A stretch of DNA of 5,775 nt from an uncultured Tabrizicola sp. Lineage in GTDB: Bacteria > Pseudomonadota > Alphaproteobacteria > Rhodobacterales > Rhodobacteraceae. The notes below the pieces were generated by a model, which saw only the letters and a program-made list of their open reading frames with translations, was not told the DNA's origin and did not search any database. The translations under genes were made by a program, and so were the position numbers. Positions 4,704 through 5,775 of the stretch are shown here, one piece after another. The stretch lies in assembly GCA_937858255.1 (NCBI GenBank), contig CALLZQ010000028.1, positions 1 through 5,775 of the forward strand. The letters are read 5' to 3'. Positions within the stretch are counted from its first letter, which is position 1; every line of letters starts with the position of its first letter.

Positions 4704-5775
4704 TTATTTCACCCGGCCAAGGACAACGCTGGCATTGGTGCCGCCGAAACCAAAGCTGTTGGACAAGGCCACGTCGATCTTGCGCTTGACGGCCTTGTTC
4801 GGGGCCAGGTCCAGCTTGGGCGTCACCGCCGGATTGTCGAGGTTGATCGTCGGCGGCGCCACCTGATCGCGGATGGCAAGGATGCAGAAAATCGCCTCAA
4901 CCGCGCCAGCGGCGCCCAAGAGATGCCCGATCGAGGATTTGGTCGAGGACATGGTCGCCCCCGCCGCCGCATCGCCCATCAACCGCTCGACCGCGCCCAG
5001 TTCGATGGTATCGGCCATGGTCGAGGTGCCATGTGCATTGATGTAATCAATATCCGAGGGTTGCAGACCGGCCCGCGCCAGTGCGGCCTTCATGCTGCGA
5101 TAGCCGCCATCGCCATCCTCGGACGGGGCGGTGATGTGATAGGCATCGCCCGAGAGGCCATAGCCCAGCACCTCGGCATAGATCTTCGCGCCGCGCGCCT
5201 TGGCATGTTCGTACTCTTCCAGCACGACCACACCTGCACCCTCGCCCATCACGAACCCGTCGCGGTCGGCATCATAGGGGCGGCTGGCCTTTTCCGGCTC
5301 ATCCGGGCGTTTGGTGGACAGGGCCTTGCAGGCGTTGAACCCTGCAATGCCGATCTCGGAAATCGGGCTTTCCGCCCCGCCCGCCACCATCACATCGGCA
5401 TCGCCGATCATGATCAGCCGCGCCGCATCGCCAATCGCATGGGCGCCGGTCGAGCAGGCGGTGACAACCGCATGGTTAGGCCCCTTGAAGCCGAATTTGA
5501 TCGACCCCTGCCCCGAAACAAGGTTGATCAGCGCCCCGGGGATAAAGAAAGGCGAGACCCGCTTGGGCCCCTTTTCCTTGATCAGCACCGCCGTCTCGGC
5601 GATGGTCGTCAGCCCCCCGATGCCCGAGCCGATCATGACCCCGGTGCGTTCCTTGTCCTCATCCGTCTGCGGCTCCCAGCCGGAATCGCGGACGGCCTGT
5701 GTCGCGGCGGCGATGCCGTAGAGGATGAAGTCATCAACCTTGCGGCGGTCCTTCGGCTCCATCCAGTCGTCGGGG
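4704..5775 (-). CDS. fabF: 3-oxoacyl-[acyl-carrier-protein] synthase II (KAS II), N-terminus beyond right edge
   Basis: FabF condenses malonyl-ACP with a growing acyl-ACP in cytosolic fatty-acid elongation. The visible 356 residues run from PDDWMEPKDRRKVDDF to the TAA at 4704; about 60 N-terminal residues lie outside the window, and the ATG at 5762 is internal. All catalytic residues are present: the nucleophile Cys in VVTACSTGAHAIG (codon 5456-5454), His in NAHGTST, Lys in SSTKSSIGH and the second His of that motif. The C-terminus SNSFGFGGTNASVVLGR is the usual family ending. Sequence character matches KAS II rather than KAS I (the Cys context, RPYDADRDGFVMGEGA, and the DDWMEPKDRRKVDDF region). 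It is the upstream gene of a fabF-mltG pair. Confidence 0.97.
   Translation of the reverse strand, partial: PDDWMEPKDRRKVDDFILYGIAAATQAVRDSGWEPQTDEDKERTGVMIGSGIGGLTTIAETAVLIKEKGPKRVSPFFIPGALINLVSGQGSIKFGFKGPNHAVVTACSTGAHAIGDAARLIMIGDADVMVAGGAESPISEIGIAGFNACKALSTKRPDEPEKASRPYDADRDGFVMGEGAGVVVLEEYEHAKARGAKIYAEVLGYGLSGDAYHITAPSEDGDGGYRSMKAALARAGLQPSDIDYINAHGTSTMADTIELGAVERLMGDAAAGATMSSTKSSIGHLLGAAGAVEAIFCILAIRDQVAPPTINLDNPAVTPKLDLAPNKAVKRKIDVALSNSFGFGGTNASVVLGRVK

Overview
The window is GC-rich (third codon positions nearly always G or C) and looks like an alphaproteobacterial chromosome of the order Rhodobacterales (Paracoccus/Rhodobacter type). This rests on the protein sequences and on one arrangement: fatty-acid gene fabF and cell-wall gene mltG lie just upstream of the first genes of a gene transfer agent (GTA) cluster of the Rhodobacter capsulatus type. 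GTAs are domesticated phage heads that package random host DNA. No search could be run, so family and lineage calls come from recognising motifs.

Layout, right to left along the minus strand. The 3' part of fabF (3-oxoacyl-ACP synthase II) runs off the right edge and is followed after 3 bases by complete mltG (endolytic transglycosylase). Then comes a two-gene cassette: a plus-strand DUF1772-type membrane protein and a divergent minus-strand TetR-family repressor. They share a 78-base promoter region with two near-identical operator-like sites 29 bp apart. The membrane-protein gene and mltG meet tail to tail and share the four bases CTAG, so each uses part of the other's stop codon. After the TetR gene is a 171-base region with a good sigma70-type promoter, then an intrinsic-terminator-like hairpin, then GTA g1 (small terminase), g2 (large terminase) and the N-terminal 167 residues of g3 (HK97-type portal), which runs off the left edge.

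The head genes would work together: small and large terminase feed DNA through the portal into the capsid. The large terminase is broken as given. Its ATPase domain and nuclease domain are both recognisable but lie in different frames. The break falls in a roughly 100-base stretch rich in G runs on the coding strand, including one run of 13 G that exactly replaces the codons of the conserved strand before the nuclease aspartate. A second patch in the same gene shows similar G/C-ward loss of conserved residues. This is either low-quality consensus sequence or real decay of the GTA; the sequence alone cannot settle it.

The most notable points are the terL damage, the promoter-terminator leader before g1, and the TetR/DUF1772 cassette with tandem operators lodged between mltG and the GTA cluster.
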